Notes: generated by a model not told the origin, from the sequence alone. Counted from the stretch's first letter, positions 8,371-17,265 are shown. The stretch is DNA of 64,000 nt from Croceimicrobium sp965658275 (GCA_965658275.1 CBFHRN010000001.1:55374-119373), one strand, 5' to 3'. Numbers and translations: made by a program.

Positions 8371-10149
8371 ATGCAACACAATATCTTAGATCAGCTTAAT
8401 GCGGCTGTGGCAGAAATTTTAAAGGATCTTTACGGTTTAGAAGAAGCCATTATTGATTGGCAGCCTACCCGAAAAGAGTTTAAAGGAGATTTAACCTTGG
8501 TGGTTTTCCCTTATCTGCGCTCTAGCAAAAAGAAGCCCGAGGCAACAGCTGAAGAAATTGGAGTTGCTTTGCAAGAAAAGCTGGCTGAGGTTAACAGCTT
8601 CAATGTAATTAAGGGTTTTTTGAATATTAGTATTTCGGATACCTACTGGACAGCTTGTTTACACGGGATTCAGGATTTGGAAAACTACGGTTACCAAGTT
8701 CCAGCTCATGAAACCGTGCTGGTCGAATACAGTTCTCCCAATACCAATAAGCCGCTGCATTTAGGTCATATTCGCAATAACCTTTTGGGCTACTCGGTAG
8801 CCGAAATATTAAGCGCAGCCGGTAAAAGGGTGAAGAAGGTGCAGATTATCAATGATCGAGGCATTCACATCTGCAAGTCTATGTTGGCTTGGCAAAAATT
8901 TGCCAATGGCGAAAGTCCCGAGAGCTCCGGTTTAAAGGGCGATCACTTGGTTGGTAAATATTACGTTGAGTTTGATAAGGCTTACAAATCTGAAATCGCG
9001 GAGCTAGTTGCGGCTGGTAAAAGTGAAGAAGAGGCTAAAGAGCAGGCCCCATTGCTCATAGAAGCTCGCGAATTGTTGCTTAAGTGGGAGCAAGGAGATG
9101 AGGCTACAGTGGCCTTGTGGAAAAAGATGAATGAGTGGGTATATGCTGGTTTTGAGCAAAGCTATCAGAGACTCGGCGTAAATTTCGATAAGAACTACTA
9201 CGAGAGTGATACCTATTTATTAGGTAAGAAAGTGGTAGAAGAAGGTCTGGAAAAAGGCGTATTCTTCCGTAAGGAGGACGGCTCAGTTTGGTGTGATTTG
9301 GAGGATGAAAAGCTGGGTGAAAAGCTCTTGTTGCGGAAAGATGGTACTTCTGTTTACATGACACAAGATATCGGAACAGCCATTCAGCGGTATGAGGACT
9401 TCGGTATTGATGGTATGATCTACACCGTGGGCAATGAGCAGGATCATCACTTCAAAGTACTCTTTGCCATATTAAAAAAACTGGGCTACGCTTGGGCGGA
9501 GCAGCTCTATCATTTGAGTTATGGCATGGTCGACTTACCCAGTGGTAAAATGAAGTCTCGAGAGGGAACGGTAGTTGATGCAGATGACCTTATCGACCAA
9601 ATGGAAGCCACAGCCAAGGAAATTTCGGAGGAACTGGGAAAAACTGATGGAATTGGAGAGAGTGAAAAACAGGAGCTGTACCACATGATTGGGCTGGGAG
9701 CTTTGAAATACTTCATCCTCAAAGTGGATCCTAAGAAACGCATGTTATTTAATCCCGAAGAGTCCATTGACTTTCAGGGAAATACCGGTCCTTTTATCCA
9801 GTATACTCATGCTCGGATCCAATCCCTACTGCGCAAAGCTTCCGAGCAAGGTGTAGATCATTCAGGTACTTACACCGAATTACATGAACAAGAACGGAGT
9901 CTGATTCAAAGCATTTTGAAATTTCCCGAAATCGTTTTGGAAGCCGCTTCAGAAAAAGCACCATCGGTTATAGCCAATTACACTTATGATTTGGTGAAAA
10001 CCTATAATTCTATGTATCAACAGGTGAGTATTCTTAATGATGAAAATTCAGCCGCCGTTGCTTTTAGAGTGGATTTGTCACGTAAAACTGCTGTAGTGAT
10101 ACGCAATGCTATGCGCTTATTAGGCATTGGTGTGCCTGATAAAATGTAA
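8371..10149 (+). CDS. argS: Arginyl-tRNA synthetase
   Basis: Class I aminoacyl-tRNA synthetase charging tRNA-Arg. It has the N-terminal Arg-S domain (about residues 1-90), the catalytic Rossmann fold with the HIGH equivalent HLGH inside YSSPNTNKPLHLGHIRN, the KMSKS-like GKMKSREGTVV, and a C-terminal DALR anticodon-binding domain (about 470-592). I chose ATG 8371 (MQHNILDQL) because an upstream in-frame ATG at 8350 lies inside the arginase gene and adds residues not expected in the family. This gives 592 aa, a normal length. Confidence 0.96.
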   Translation: MQHNILDQLNAAVAEILKDLYGLEEAIIDWQPTRKEFKGDLTLVVFPYLRSSKKKPEATAEEIGVALQEKLAEVNSFNVIKGFLNISISDTYWTACLHGIQDLENYGYQVPAHETVLVEYSSPNTNKPLHLGHIRNNLLGYSVAEILSAAGKRVKKVQIINDRGIHICKSMLAWQKFANGESPESSGLKGDHLVGKYYVEFDKAYKSEIAELVAAGKSEEEAKEQAPLLIEARELLLKWEQGDEATVALWKKMNEWVYAGFEQSYQRLGVNFDKNYYESDTYLLGKKVVEEGLEKGVFFRKEDGSVWCDLEDEKLGEKLLLRKDGTSVYMTQDIGTAIQRYEDFGIDGMIYTVGNEQDHHFKVLFAILKKLGYAWAEQLYHLSYGMVDLPSGKMKSREGTVVDADDLIDQMEATAKEISEELGKTDGIGESEKQELYHMIGLGALKYFILKVDPKKRMLFNPEESIDFQGNTGPFIQYTHARIQSLLRKASEQGVDHSGTYTELHEQERSLIQSILKFPEIVLEAASEKAPSVIANYTYDLVKTYNSMYQQVSILNDENSAAVAFRVDLSRKTAVVIRNAMRLLGIGVPDKM

Positions 10150-10881
10150 TTAGAAATAGCTGAATTTTTGGCACTGTACAAGGTTTACAAGCTCAGGCTC
10201 GAAGCCTTTGTACATTCTTCTTTCACGGACCAGGCCACTAGAATGCTGCTGGTATTCAAATGAATACCATTCCCCATATGGTTCTTGATCCCCAAACAAG
10301 ACCGCTGTTGGTAAGTTTGGATTTTCTATTCCCAGCCAATTCCAATCTGCGTATAAAAAGCCGTCATTTGGAATATTTTCACTGTACCGATATTCATAAT
10401 AGTCTTGAAGCTGGTAGAAGTTACTTTCCTTCTTCACTCCACTTCCCACAACTCGATGCATACTGTCAATATTATAAAAGGCATTTATGCTGTCTAACGC
10501 AAGCCTTGAAGCATCAAAGGAAAATAAACGGCCTCTTTTCCAGAGGGTGTCTTGAGAACGTGTGATTTTATAGGATGCCACATGGCTTATATCAGGACCG
10601 CAGATTACGGTATCCTTAACTAAATAACACTGATTATTGGTGTAATAATAATAGCTGCTGCGGCACAGAGAACTGTTGGTTTTGGAATACTGCTTTACGA
10701 CAATCAAGCTGTCTTGGTAACGAATTTCACGCAGCCAATTGTCTTCGATGTAAATTGGTTTACCCTTATCGAGCCCGACGATCACTTGCTGCGGATCACA
10801 ATCCGTAGAAACCATCGGCTCTTCCTTACAGGCTGCTAAGAGTATTGTGAGAAAAACGAGGACAAAGTTTATAGGTTTCAT
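10150..10881 (-). CDS. Hypothetical lipoprotein
   Basis: A 243-residue protein of unknown function, predicted to be exported and lipid-anchored: MKPINFVLVFLTILLAACKEEP has a clear lipobox (LAAC, Cys at residue 18). The mature protein is rich in Tyr, Asp and Ser with likely beta-strand content and several cysteines, and has no motif I recognise. Its stop codon begins right after the argS stop, so the two genes are convergent and abutting. It is divergent from ffh. On its own strand TACCTTCG lies about 10 bp upstream, a 7/8 match to the -7 consensus, with TTTG 22 bp further up. Confidence 0.75.
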   Translation of the reverse strand: MKPINFVLVFLTILLAACKEEPMVSTDCDPQQVIVGLDKGKPIYIEDNWLREIRYQDSLIVVKQYSKTNSSLCRSSYYYYTNNQCYLVKDTVICGPDISHVASYKITRSQDTLWKRGRLFSFDASRLALDSINAFYNIDSMHRVVGSGVKKESNFYQLQDYYEYRYSENIPNDGFLYADWNWLGIENPNLPTAVLFGDQEPYGEWYSFEYQQHSSGLVRERRMYKGFEPELVNLVQCQKFSYF

Positions 10882-10952
10882 ATTTCGAAGGTACTAATTG
10901 CAGGTCCCTTTAAAACAAAGGGGATTCAGTTTTTCGAGCGCCCCATCTTTAG

Positions 10953-10960
10953 TATCTTTG
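10953..10960 (+). promoter_or_regulatory. -7 element upstream of ffh
   Basis: TATCTTTG, an exact TAnnTTTG match, ends 18 bp before the ffh ATG. A T-rich run about 17 bp upstream may stand for the -33 box. Its position argues against the longer ffh reading frame that would start at 10898, because the promoter would then lie inside the gene. Confidence 0.5.
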
Positions 10961-10978
10961 CCCACCAATTTTAGGAGA

Positions 10979-12322
10979 ATGTTTGACAATTTACAGGATA
11001 AACTCGATAAGGCCTTTCACGTATTAAAAGGCCATGGACAAATAACAGAGGTAAACGTAGCTGAAACACTAAAGGAAATTCGCCGTGCTTTGGTGGACGC
11101 CGATGTGAGCTTTAAAATTGCCAAGGAGTTTACGAATACCGTAAAGGAGAAAGCTTTAGGAGAAAAGGTTTTAACCAGCCTAAAGCCGGGTCAGGTTCTT
11201 ACTAAAGTGGTCCATGATGAAATGGCGCGCTTAATGGGTGGAGAAGCGGTCGAATTAAATCTGGATGCCAAGCCAAGTATTATTTTAATGGCAGGCTTAC
11301 AAGGTTCAGGTAAAACGACACATTCCGGTAAGCTGGCCAATTACCTCAAGCGAAAGCGCACGAAAAAGGTATTACTGGTTGCTTGTGATGTATACCGTCC
11401 TGCGGCGATTGATCAGTTGCATGTAGTTGGAGATCAGATCGGAGTGGAAGTATTCTCTGATAAAGAAAATAAGAACCCTATAGATATTGCGGAAAAGGCT
11501 CTGGCTCATGCGAAGCAAAACGGCCATAATGTTGTAATTGTCGATACCGCGGGTCGTTTGGCTATTGATGAGGATATGATGACCGAGATTCGGAACATCC
11601 ATCAGGTTCTTAAGCCCCAAGAAACTTTGTTTGTGGTCGACTCTATGACGGGCCAGGATGCGGTGAACACAGCAAAGGCATTTAATGATGTCTTAGATTA
11701 CGAAGGAGTTATATTAACCAAATTAGACGGTGATACTCGTGGTGGTGCTGCTTTAACCATCCGAACAGTTGTAGAAAAACCTATTAAATTTATTGGTACT
11801 GGCGAAAAGATGGAGGCCTTAGACGTATTCCATCCAAGCCGTATGGCCGATCGAATTTTGGGCATGGGTGATGTAGTTTCTTTGGTAGAACGTGCCCAAG
11901 AGCAATTCGATGAAGATGAGGCTCGTCGAGTTCAGAAGAAAATTGCCAAGAACCAGTTCGATTTTGATGATTTTCTTGGCCAGATTTCGCAGATTAAGAA
12001 GATGGGAAATGTGAAGGATTTAATGGGCATGATCCCGGGCATGGGTAAAATGATGAAGAATGTAGATATCGATGATGATGCGTTTAAAGGAGTAGAGGCG
12101 ATAATTCAGTCCATGACCAAGGAAGAACGTGCTAATCCTAAGTTAATCAATGGAAGTCGCAGACAGCGTATTGCTCAGGGATCTGGTACCAGCATCCAAG
12201 AGGTGAATCAGCTAATGAAGCAGTTTTCGGAAATGAGTAAAATGATGAAAATGATGCAGGGCGGCGGAGCAAAACGAATGGCTGGAATGATGAAAGGAAT
12301 GGGAGGCAGAGGCCCCATGTAG
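10979..12322 (+). CDS. ffh: Signal recognition particle protein Ffh
   Basis: GTPase of the signal recognition particle that binds 4.5S RNA and signal sequences and targets nascent membrane proteins to FtsY. It has the N domain helices (MFDNLQDKLDKAFHVLKG), G domain motifs GLQGSGKTTHSGKLA, DVYRPAAIDQL, DTAGRL and TKLDGD, and a methionine-rich M domain with SGTSIQEVNQLMKQF, ending in a Met/Gly-rich tail. An upstream in-frame ATG at 10898 exists, but the family N-terminus and the promoter element place the start at 10979, giving 447 aa. Confidence 0.97.
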   Translation: MFDNLQDKLDKAFHVLKGHGQITEVNVAETLKEIRRALVDADVSFKIAKEFTNTVKEKALGEKVLTSLKPGQVLTKVVHDEMARLMGGEAVELNLDAKPSIILMAGLQGSGKTTHSGKLANYLKRKRTKKVLLVACDVYRPAAIDQLHVVGDQIGVEVFSDKENKNPIDIAEKALAHAKQNGHNVVIVDTAGRLAIDEDMMTEIRNIHQVLKPQETLFVVDSMTGQDAVNTAKAFNDVLDYEGVILTKLDGDTRGGAALTIRTVVEKPIKFIGTGEKMEALDVFHPSRMADRILGMGDVVSLVERAQEQFDEDEARRVQKKIAKNQFDFDDFLGQISQIKKMGNVKDLMGMIPGMGKMMKNVDIDDDAFKGVEAIIQSMTKEERANPKLINGSRRQRIAQGSGTSIQEVNQLMKQFSEMSKMMKMMQGGGAKRMAGMMKGMGGRGPM

Positions 12323-12380
12323 TTATTTGAATACGACTTTTATTCTATCTTGGCTTTAACCAACTAAACGCTTAGAATCG

Positions 12381-12626
12381 ATGCGCAAATTAATCGGTAC
12401 CATCATTATCCTTATTTCCATAGGAATTCTTTAACATCTATTGTACTTATCTCCTGAGATTTACGAGGAAGACCCGATTATGTGGCAGAATTACAAAAAG
12501 GATCCGGATGAGTTTATGATGAAAGATGACATGGATAAGTTATTATTCTGGGTCCTTCATTTAGTAATACCGGCCATCTTATGGGGTACCGGAGCTTCTT
12601 TAAGAAGAAGGGGTAAAAATTTCTAG
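12381..12626 (+). pseudogene. Small two-helix membrane protein interrupted by an in-frame TAA
   Basis: From ATG 12381 the frame reads a hydrophobic helix (MRKLIGTIIILISIGIL), meets TAA at 12432-12434, and continues open in the same frame through HLLYLSPEIYEEDPIMW, an acidic Met-rich loop and a second helix (LLFWVLHLVIPAILWG) ending RRRGKNF. Without the stop this would be an 81-codon protein with two membrane helices. The downstream part could instead start at TTG 12441 (61 aa), but that removes the first helix. Family unknown. Reading: nonsense mutation or sequence error; an intact short gene from TTG is the alternative. Confidence 0.5.
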
Positions 12627-12643
12627 GCTATCCAAAGGCTTCT

Positions 12644-12651
12644 TACCTTTG
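12644..12651 (+). promoter_or_regulatory. -7 element upstream of folD
   Basis: TACCTTTG, an exact TAnnTTTG match, ends 19 bp before the folD ATG and begins 17 bp after the preceding stop codon, so folD probably has its own transcript. Confidence 0.45.
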
Positions 12652-12670
12652 TTTCTTAATACCAAGACGC

Positions 12671-13546
12671 ATGATTATAATTGACGGAAAGAAGACCTCT
12701 CAAGAAATTCGTAATGAGATCGCAGAAGAAGTAAAAGCGATTACCGCAAAGGGAGGGAAGACACCTCATTTGGCTGCCGTTCTAGTAGGTAATAATGGGG
12801 CTAGCGTCACTTATGTCAATGCTAAAATTCGCGATTGTGAGGAGGTTGGCTACAAGTCAAGTTTGATCAAACTTTCCGAAACCATTACCGAAAAGGAATT
12901 ATTAGAGGAAGTAGATAAGCTTAATAGCGATGAAGACGTCGATGGCTTCATTGTTCAATTACCGCTTCCCAAGCATATTAATGAACAGAAAGTTTTAATG
13001 GCCATTGATCCAGAGAAGGATGTGGATGGTTTTCATCCTACCAACTTGGGTAAGATGGCTTTGAACCTGCCTTCTTATGTTCCGGCTACCCCAATGGGAA
13101 TTATGGATTTATTGGACCGTTACAATATTGAAACGGGAGGTAAACATTGTGTTGTGGTAGGTCGCTCTCATATTGTTGGATTACCGGCAAGCATATTAAT
13201 GGGTCGAAATCATTATCCTGGAAATGCCACTGTAACGCTAGCTCATAGCCGCACGACTAATTTGTCGGAATTACTTAAGTCAGCCGATATAATTATTGCC
13301 GCACTAGGGAAGCCCAATTTTATCACGGGTGATATGGTTAAAGAGGGGGTGGTAATCATTGATGTGGGTACAACTCGAGTGGTAGATAAAACTAAAAAAT
13401 CGGGCCACCGATTAGTTGGGGATGTAGAGTTTGATAGCGTATCACCAAAGGCCTCCTATATAACACCAGTTCCTGGTGGCGTTGGTCCAATGACTCGAGT
13501 TAGTCTCCTAAAAAATACTCTTTTGGCGGTTCGCCACAAGATGTAA
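12671..13546 (+). CDS. folD: Bifunctional methylenetetrahydrofolate dehydrogenase/methenyl-THF cyclohydrolase FolD
   Basis: Interconverts 5,10-methylene-, methenyl- and 10-formyl-tetrahydrofolate using NADP, feeding one-carbon units to purine and fMet synthesis. Family landmarks: YVNAKIRDCEEVG (the catalytic Lys of the YxxxK motif), VDGFIVQLPLPKHI, the Rossmann segment VVVGRSHIVGLPASILM, and the C-terminal TPVPGGVGPMTRVSLL. Length 291 aa is normal. It is a single gene followed by a 224-bp noncoding stretch. Confidence 0.97.
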   Translation: MIIIDGKKTSQEIRNEIAEEVKAITAKGGKTPHLAAVLVGNNGASVTYVNAKIRDCEEVGYKSSLIKLSETITEKELLEEVDKLNSDEDVDGFIVQLPLPKHINEQKVLMAIDPEKDVDGFHPTNLGKMALNLPSYVPATPMGIMDLLDRYNIETGGKHCVVVGRSHIVGLPASILMGRNHYPGNATVTLAHSRTTNLSELLKSADIIIAALGKPNFITGDMVKEGVVIIDVGTTRVVDKTKKSGHRLVGDVEFDSVSPKASYITPVPGGVGPMTRVSLLKNTLLAVRHKM

Positions 13547-13661
13547 AAATTTAATTATCAACATTTTATATCAATTTTTAGCGCAAGACTTTGAAGGTCC
13601 GAGAAGTATTATTTAAAGTTTTGTAGCTGAGTGCATTTAGAGTCAGTAGTTTACAATTTAG

Positions 13662-13682
13662 GCTATTTAAATAGCGCGCTAT
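13662..13682. repeat. Two overlapping perfect palindromes after folD
   Basis: In the 224-bp spacer after folD, a 14-bp palindrome GCTATTTAAATAGC (13662-13675) overlaps a 12-bp palindrome ATAGCGCGCTAT (13671-13682), so three GCTAT/ATAGC arms lie in 21 bp. The second is followed closely by a T run (13685-13690). It could be a weak folD terminator on the plus strand or an operator for the next gene, about 90 bp downstream. The rest of 13547-13770 shows nothing I recognise. Confidence 0.5.
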
Positions 13683-13770
13683 CGTTTTTTAACCAATCGC
13701 AACTGTTTATAAATCAATTGATTAGAATGGAGGTGAAGCAGAATATGCGTAACTTGGTTAAAAATCTGCT

Positions 13771-14097
13771 TTGAATCACTTTGCTACTATTCGTTGTTAT
13801 TATCTCAAAGACGGTAAAGAAGCTTCCTTCGTGAGTGCCTGGAAGGCCGTTGCTGATTTATATTACCGCTATGCAGGCTCTTATGGCTCCCGATTGCATA
13901 AGGTAAATGAACACAAATTTTGTGTTTATACCTTATGGCATAATTCGGAATCTTTTATGAATTCAGATAGTCGACTTCCTGTTGCAGCACTAGCCTTACA
14001 AGCCAAGCTTAAGTCCTGCTGCACCAAAGTTGAACCGGCCATGGAAATGGGAATATTGGTGGATCATATCCACATGGATACATTTAACTTGTCCTAA
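13771..14097 (+). CDS. Putative ABM-like (dimeric alpha/beta barrel) protein
   Basis: A 108-residue protein whose start (HFATIRCYYLKDGKEASFVSAWKAV) and following VYTLWHNSESF resemble the antibiotic biosynthesis monooxygenase/dimeric alpha-beta barrel superfamily; no cofactor or substrate can be named. The frame is closed by a stop at 13759-13761, so the only plausible start is TTG 13771. This start overlaps the TGA of a 15-codon ORF (ATG 13727) in another frame, a TTGA overlap that could couple translation. Its end overlaps the convergent smpB stop by 4 bp. A frameshift joining the short ORF to this gene cannot be excluded. Confidence 0.6.
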   Translation: MNHFATIRCYYLKDGKEASFVSAWKAVADLYYRYAGSYGSRLHKVNEHKFCVYTLWHNSESFMNSDSRLPVAALALQAKLKSCCTKVEPAMEMGILVDHIHMDTFNLS

Positions 14098-14549
14098 CGT
14101 TTCATAGCGCGGTCCATTTCACGCTTTACGTCTCGTTCCTTAATACTTTCACGTTTGTCATAGGTCTTTTTACCTTGGGCCAAAGCAATTCTCATTTTAG
14201 CCAAACCACGATCATTGATGTAAAGATTTACGGGTATGATGGTACGATTTCCCTTTTCCACTTCCGCAGCAAGTTTATGCAACTCACGTCTATGAAGTAG
14301 CAGTAATCTCTCTCTCAAAGGATCATGGTTATTTATGTTACCATGACTGTATTCGGCGATGTGCATATTTTTTACCCACAGCTTATTCTCACCCTCAAAG
14401 TAGCAATAAGCTTCTTGAAGGCTCGCCTGACCGGCTCTCACGGATTTAATTTCGGTCCCTAAAAGCTTTATTCCAGCCTCATAGACGTCCAGTAATTCGT
14501 AATTAAACTTAGCCTTACGGTTCTTGATATTTATTTTTTGGTCTGCCAT
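14094..14549 (-). CDS. smpB: SsrA-binding protein SmpB
   Basis: RNA-binding partner of tmRNA in trans-translation, which rescues stalled ribosomes. Typical sequence: NRKAKFNYELLDVYEAGIKLLGTEIKSVR, the OB-fold strands with NMHIAEYSHGN, RRELHKLAAEV and a basic C-terminal tail (GKKTYDKRESIKERDVKREMDRAMKR) that enters the decoding centre. Length 151 aa is normal. It is divergent from pyrD; the tmRNA gene itself is not in the window. Confidence 0.97.
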   Translation of the reverse strand: MADQKINIKNRKAKFNYELLDVYEAGIKLLGTEIKSVRAGQASLQEAYCYFEGENKLWVKNMHIAEYSHGNINNHDPLRERLLLLHRRELHKLAAEVEKGNRTIIPVNLYINDRGLAKMRIALAQGKKTYDKRESIKERDVKREMDRAMKR

Positions 14550-14603
14550 CGCTCCGCGAAGATAATCAATGCGATTAGCTGGCTAAATAGAAAATAAGCG
14601 AAT

Positions 14604-14611
14604 TATCTTTG
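14604..14611 (+). promoter_or_regulatory. -7 element upstream of pyrD
   Basis: TATCTTTG, an exact TAnnTTTG match, ends 13 bp before the pyrD ATG, in the 75-bp divergent spacer between smpB and pyrD. Confidence 0.45.
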
Positions 14612-14624
14612 CCGAAAATTCGCC

Positions 14625-15641
14625 ATGTATCGATTTCTGATTAAGCCTCTTTTGTTTAAGCTTCAGGCCGAAACGGCTCACCATTTTACTTTTAAGTTAA
14701 TTAAAGGTTTACACCGGGTTCCTGGATTCGGTGCGATAAGTAGATCGATATTTTACCCTAAAAATGCGGAATGGGTTGAGGTTTTCGGCCTCAAATTCCC
14801 CAATCGTGTGGGTCTGGCGGCAGGTTTTGACAAGGATGGAAAGCTTTACGAAGAATTAGCAAACTATGGTTTTGGGTTTATAGAAGTGGGGACAGTCACC
14901 CCAAAGGCACAGGCTGGTAACCCTAAGCCACGACTGTTTCGGCTCCCTGAGGATAAGGCCTTGATTAACCGCATGGGTTTTAATAATGAAGGGGTGGAGG
15001 CCTTAGTTCGTCGCTTGAAAAAGCGTAAAAAAGGAGATTTAATTATTGGAGGGAATATTGGTAAGAATAAAGTTACGCCTAACGAACAAGCCTTGGATGA
15101 TTATCGAATTTGCCGCAAGGAGCTTCATGATTATGTCGATTACTTTGTGGTAAATGTTAGTTCTCCTAATACCCCAAATCTTAGAGATCTTCAAGAAAAG
15201 GAGCCCTTGAAACGCATTTTGAAGGCATTAATGGAGGATAATAAAGCTGAAGCTAAGAGTAAACCAATTCTACTTAAGATTGCGCCCGATTTAACTGATT
15301 CACAATTAGATGACATTATCGAGATTGTTGAGGAAACAGGAATTGATGGTTTGATTGCTACCAATACAACCATATCACGAGAAGGCCTTAAAACTGCTAA
15401 AACTCAGGTTGAATCGATAGGTGCAGGTGGATTAAGTGGTTTGCCAGTGCGAGATCGTTCTACTGAGGTAATCGCTTATTTACATTCAAAGTCGAAAGGT
15501 GCTTTCCCTATCATTGCGGTAGGAGGCATAAGTACCAAAGAGGATTATCAGGCCAAATTGAAGGCCGGAGCCACCTTAGTGCAGGTCTACACTGGTTTTA
15601 TTTATGAAGGACCAGCTTTGGTAAAAAAGCTATTGAGCTAG
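14625..15641 (+). CDS. pyrD: Dihydroorotate dehydrogenase (class 2, quinone-dependent)
   Basis: FMN enzyme oxidising dihydroorotate to orotate in pyrimidine synthesis and passing electrons to the quinone pool at the membrane. The N-terminal amphipathic extension (MYRFLIKPLLFKLQAETAHHFTFKL) marks the class 2 membrane-associated type. FMN and substrate motifs: GLAAGFDKDGK, NRMGFNNEG, NVSSPNTPNLRDLQ (with the class 2 catalytic Ser), KIAPDL, ATNTT and AVGGIS. Length 338 aa is normal. It converges with the disrupted kinase gene, overlapping it by 12 bp. Confidence 0.96.
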   Translation: MYRFLIKPLLFKLQAETAHHFTFKLIKGLHRVPGFGAISRSIFYPKNAEWVEVFGLKFPNRVGLAAGFDKDGKLYEELANYGFGFIEVGTVTPKAQAGNPKPRLFRLPEDKALINRMGFNNEGVEALVRRLKKRKKGDLIIGGNIGKNKVTPNEQALDDYRICRKELHDYVDYFVVNVSSPNTPNLRDLQEKEPLKRILKALMEDNKAEAKSKPILLKIAPDLTDSQLDDIIEIVEETGIDGLIATNTTISREGLKTAKTQVESIGAGGLSGLPVRDRSTEVIAYLHSKSKGAFPIIAVGGISTKEDYQAKLKAGATLVQVYTGFIYEGPALVKKLLS

Positions 15642-17216
15642 CTTGTCAATTTTGGCCAAAAGCAAGTCCTTATTCAAGGGTTTACTGATGTAGTCATTGC
15701 ATCCAGAATCTAAAGCTTTTTCCTTGTCAATAGGCATAGCATAGGCCGTTTGAGCAATAATTGGGATAAGCCCACCTTTATTCCGAATCTCTTCAACGGC
15801 TTCATAACCATCCATCAAGGGCATTTTTAAATCCATTAAGATCAGGTCTGAATTGGGGAACTGTTCATAAAGCTTAATAGCTTCAACCCCATTTTGCGCT
15901 TCGTGTATTTTAATGGCGTGCTTCTCCAGCATTTTTCGCATTAATTGCAGGTTGATAAGATCATCATCTACAATGATAACCTCTAAAGCCTCCTTGTCGG
16001 CAAGAGTTTTACCTGCTAGTGCAGGTTCTGGTGCTTTAAGCTCTTCATAGTGGCGATAGGGAATGGATAAAGAGAAGGTGCTGCCCTTTCCCGGAGTAGA
16101 TTCGATTAAAATTGTGCCATTTAAACTTTCTGCAAATGCCTTCGAAATGCTAAGTCCAATGCCCAAACCATCACGTTGGCGAGTGAGATGGTCTTCTACC
16201 TGGGTGAAATGTTGCGTTAATAATTTCAGATCTTTTTCCTCAATGCCCGGACCCTCATCGCTCACATAACCAAGCAATTGGTCACCCTCCAAACGAAAAC
16301 CATAGCGGATACAGCCCTTCTCACTAAACTTGATCGCGTTGTTAAGCAGATGGAAGAAAATACTTTTGATTTTATTAATGTCACTAAGAATAATGGATTC
16401 CTTAGGAGCTATTTGAAACTCTTGAATAAGTCGTAATCCTTTTAATTGGCATCTGCTATGATAGCGATCGAAAAGGACACCATTAATTTCGGCTAGATTG
16501 CAGGCGCCTAGTTCCATTTTAATGGCCCCTGCCTCAATCTCTGAAATTTCAATAAGATCATGTAAAGTGTTTAAAAGCCTTTCACTACTTGTTTTAATAT
16601 TTTGAATAAACTGAGATCACATTTCTCCCTCAAGATCAGGATCTTCGAGATAGTCAATGAAACCTAAAATCCCATTCATCGGGGTTCTTAGTTCATGAGA
16701 TAAGTTATTGAGAAAAGAGGTTTTCAATCTTTCGCTTTCCTCGGCCTTCAGTTGCGCCATCTTGTAAGCACGCGTTTTTTCGGCAATCTCGCTCTCTAGC
16801 TTGTTTTGTCGATTCTTAATTTCTTCAAAACTCTGCTTTAATTGGAGTTGTAAACCAAGTCTAAAGTCCAAAAAGTCTTTAGTGATGGGATAGGAAATGA
16901 AATCCTGAACGGCATCCTTACCGAGCTCAAAAATGGAAGGATGCTCATCCATTTTTCCAAAAAGAATGAGTGGAAGTTCTAAGCCAGGGTACTGTTTCTT
17001 TATTTTACGCAAAGCTTCAATCTCCGCTTTTCTAGAATCTTCGGAAATATTGAAGAGAATGAGTTGGAAATAATCGAGACTATCCAACTTTGGTAGTTCT
17101 GCAATTTTAGCAAGCTTGCTGCATTTAAATTCCAAGAGACTACTTAGGCTGCAGAATTCATCTAACAGTTGATGATCTGCCGAATAGACAAGAAGCTTTG
17201 GCGCGGAGGAAGACAT
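15630..17216 (-). pseudogene. Hybrid sensor histidine kinase interrupted by an in-frame TGA
   Basis: One reading frame of about 529 codons broken by TGA at 16617-16619. Before the stop (from ATG 17216): a receiver-like domain whose phospho-acceptor Asp position appears to be Asn (LILFNIS), a coiled coil, and HisKA with H-box LSHELRTPMNG. After the stop, in the same frame, come SQFIQNIKTSSERLL (second HisKA helix), the HATPase (LLNNAIKFS, DEGPGIE, GLGIGLSISK) and a C-terminal receiver with acceptor Asp in LILMDLKMP. Nothing else is missing. Sense-codon replacement would restore a normal cytosolic hybrid kinase. The second part could be expressed from an internal ATG (16517) as a free HATPase-receiver protein, but the stop falls inside HisKA, so kinase function should be lost. 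Confidence 0.85.
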
Positions 17217-17265
17217 GGAATTGGAATCTAATCTAAGGTACTATACCTTGAGCAGAAAAACGAGT

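Noticed and set aside
10898..10978. N-terminal extension of ffh
   Set aside because: The added 27 residues are not Ffh-like and a TATCTTTG element lies inside; ATG 10979 matches the family start.
16617..16619. TGA as a recoded (Trp or selenocysteine) codon
   Set aside because: Other genes here, such as the padR-operon DUF4252-padR junction and the frameshifted peroxidase frame, end at TGA, and no SECIS-like hairpin or expected Sec position is apparent in a histidine kinase.
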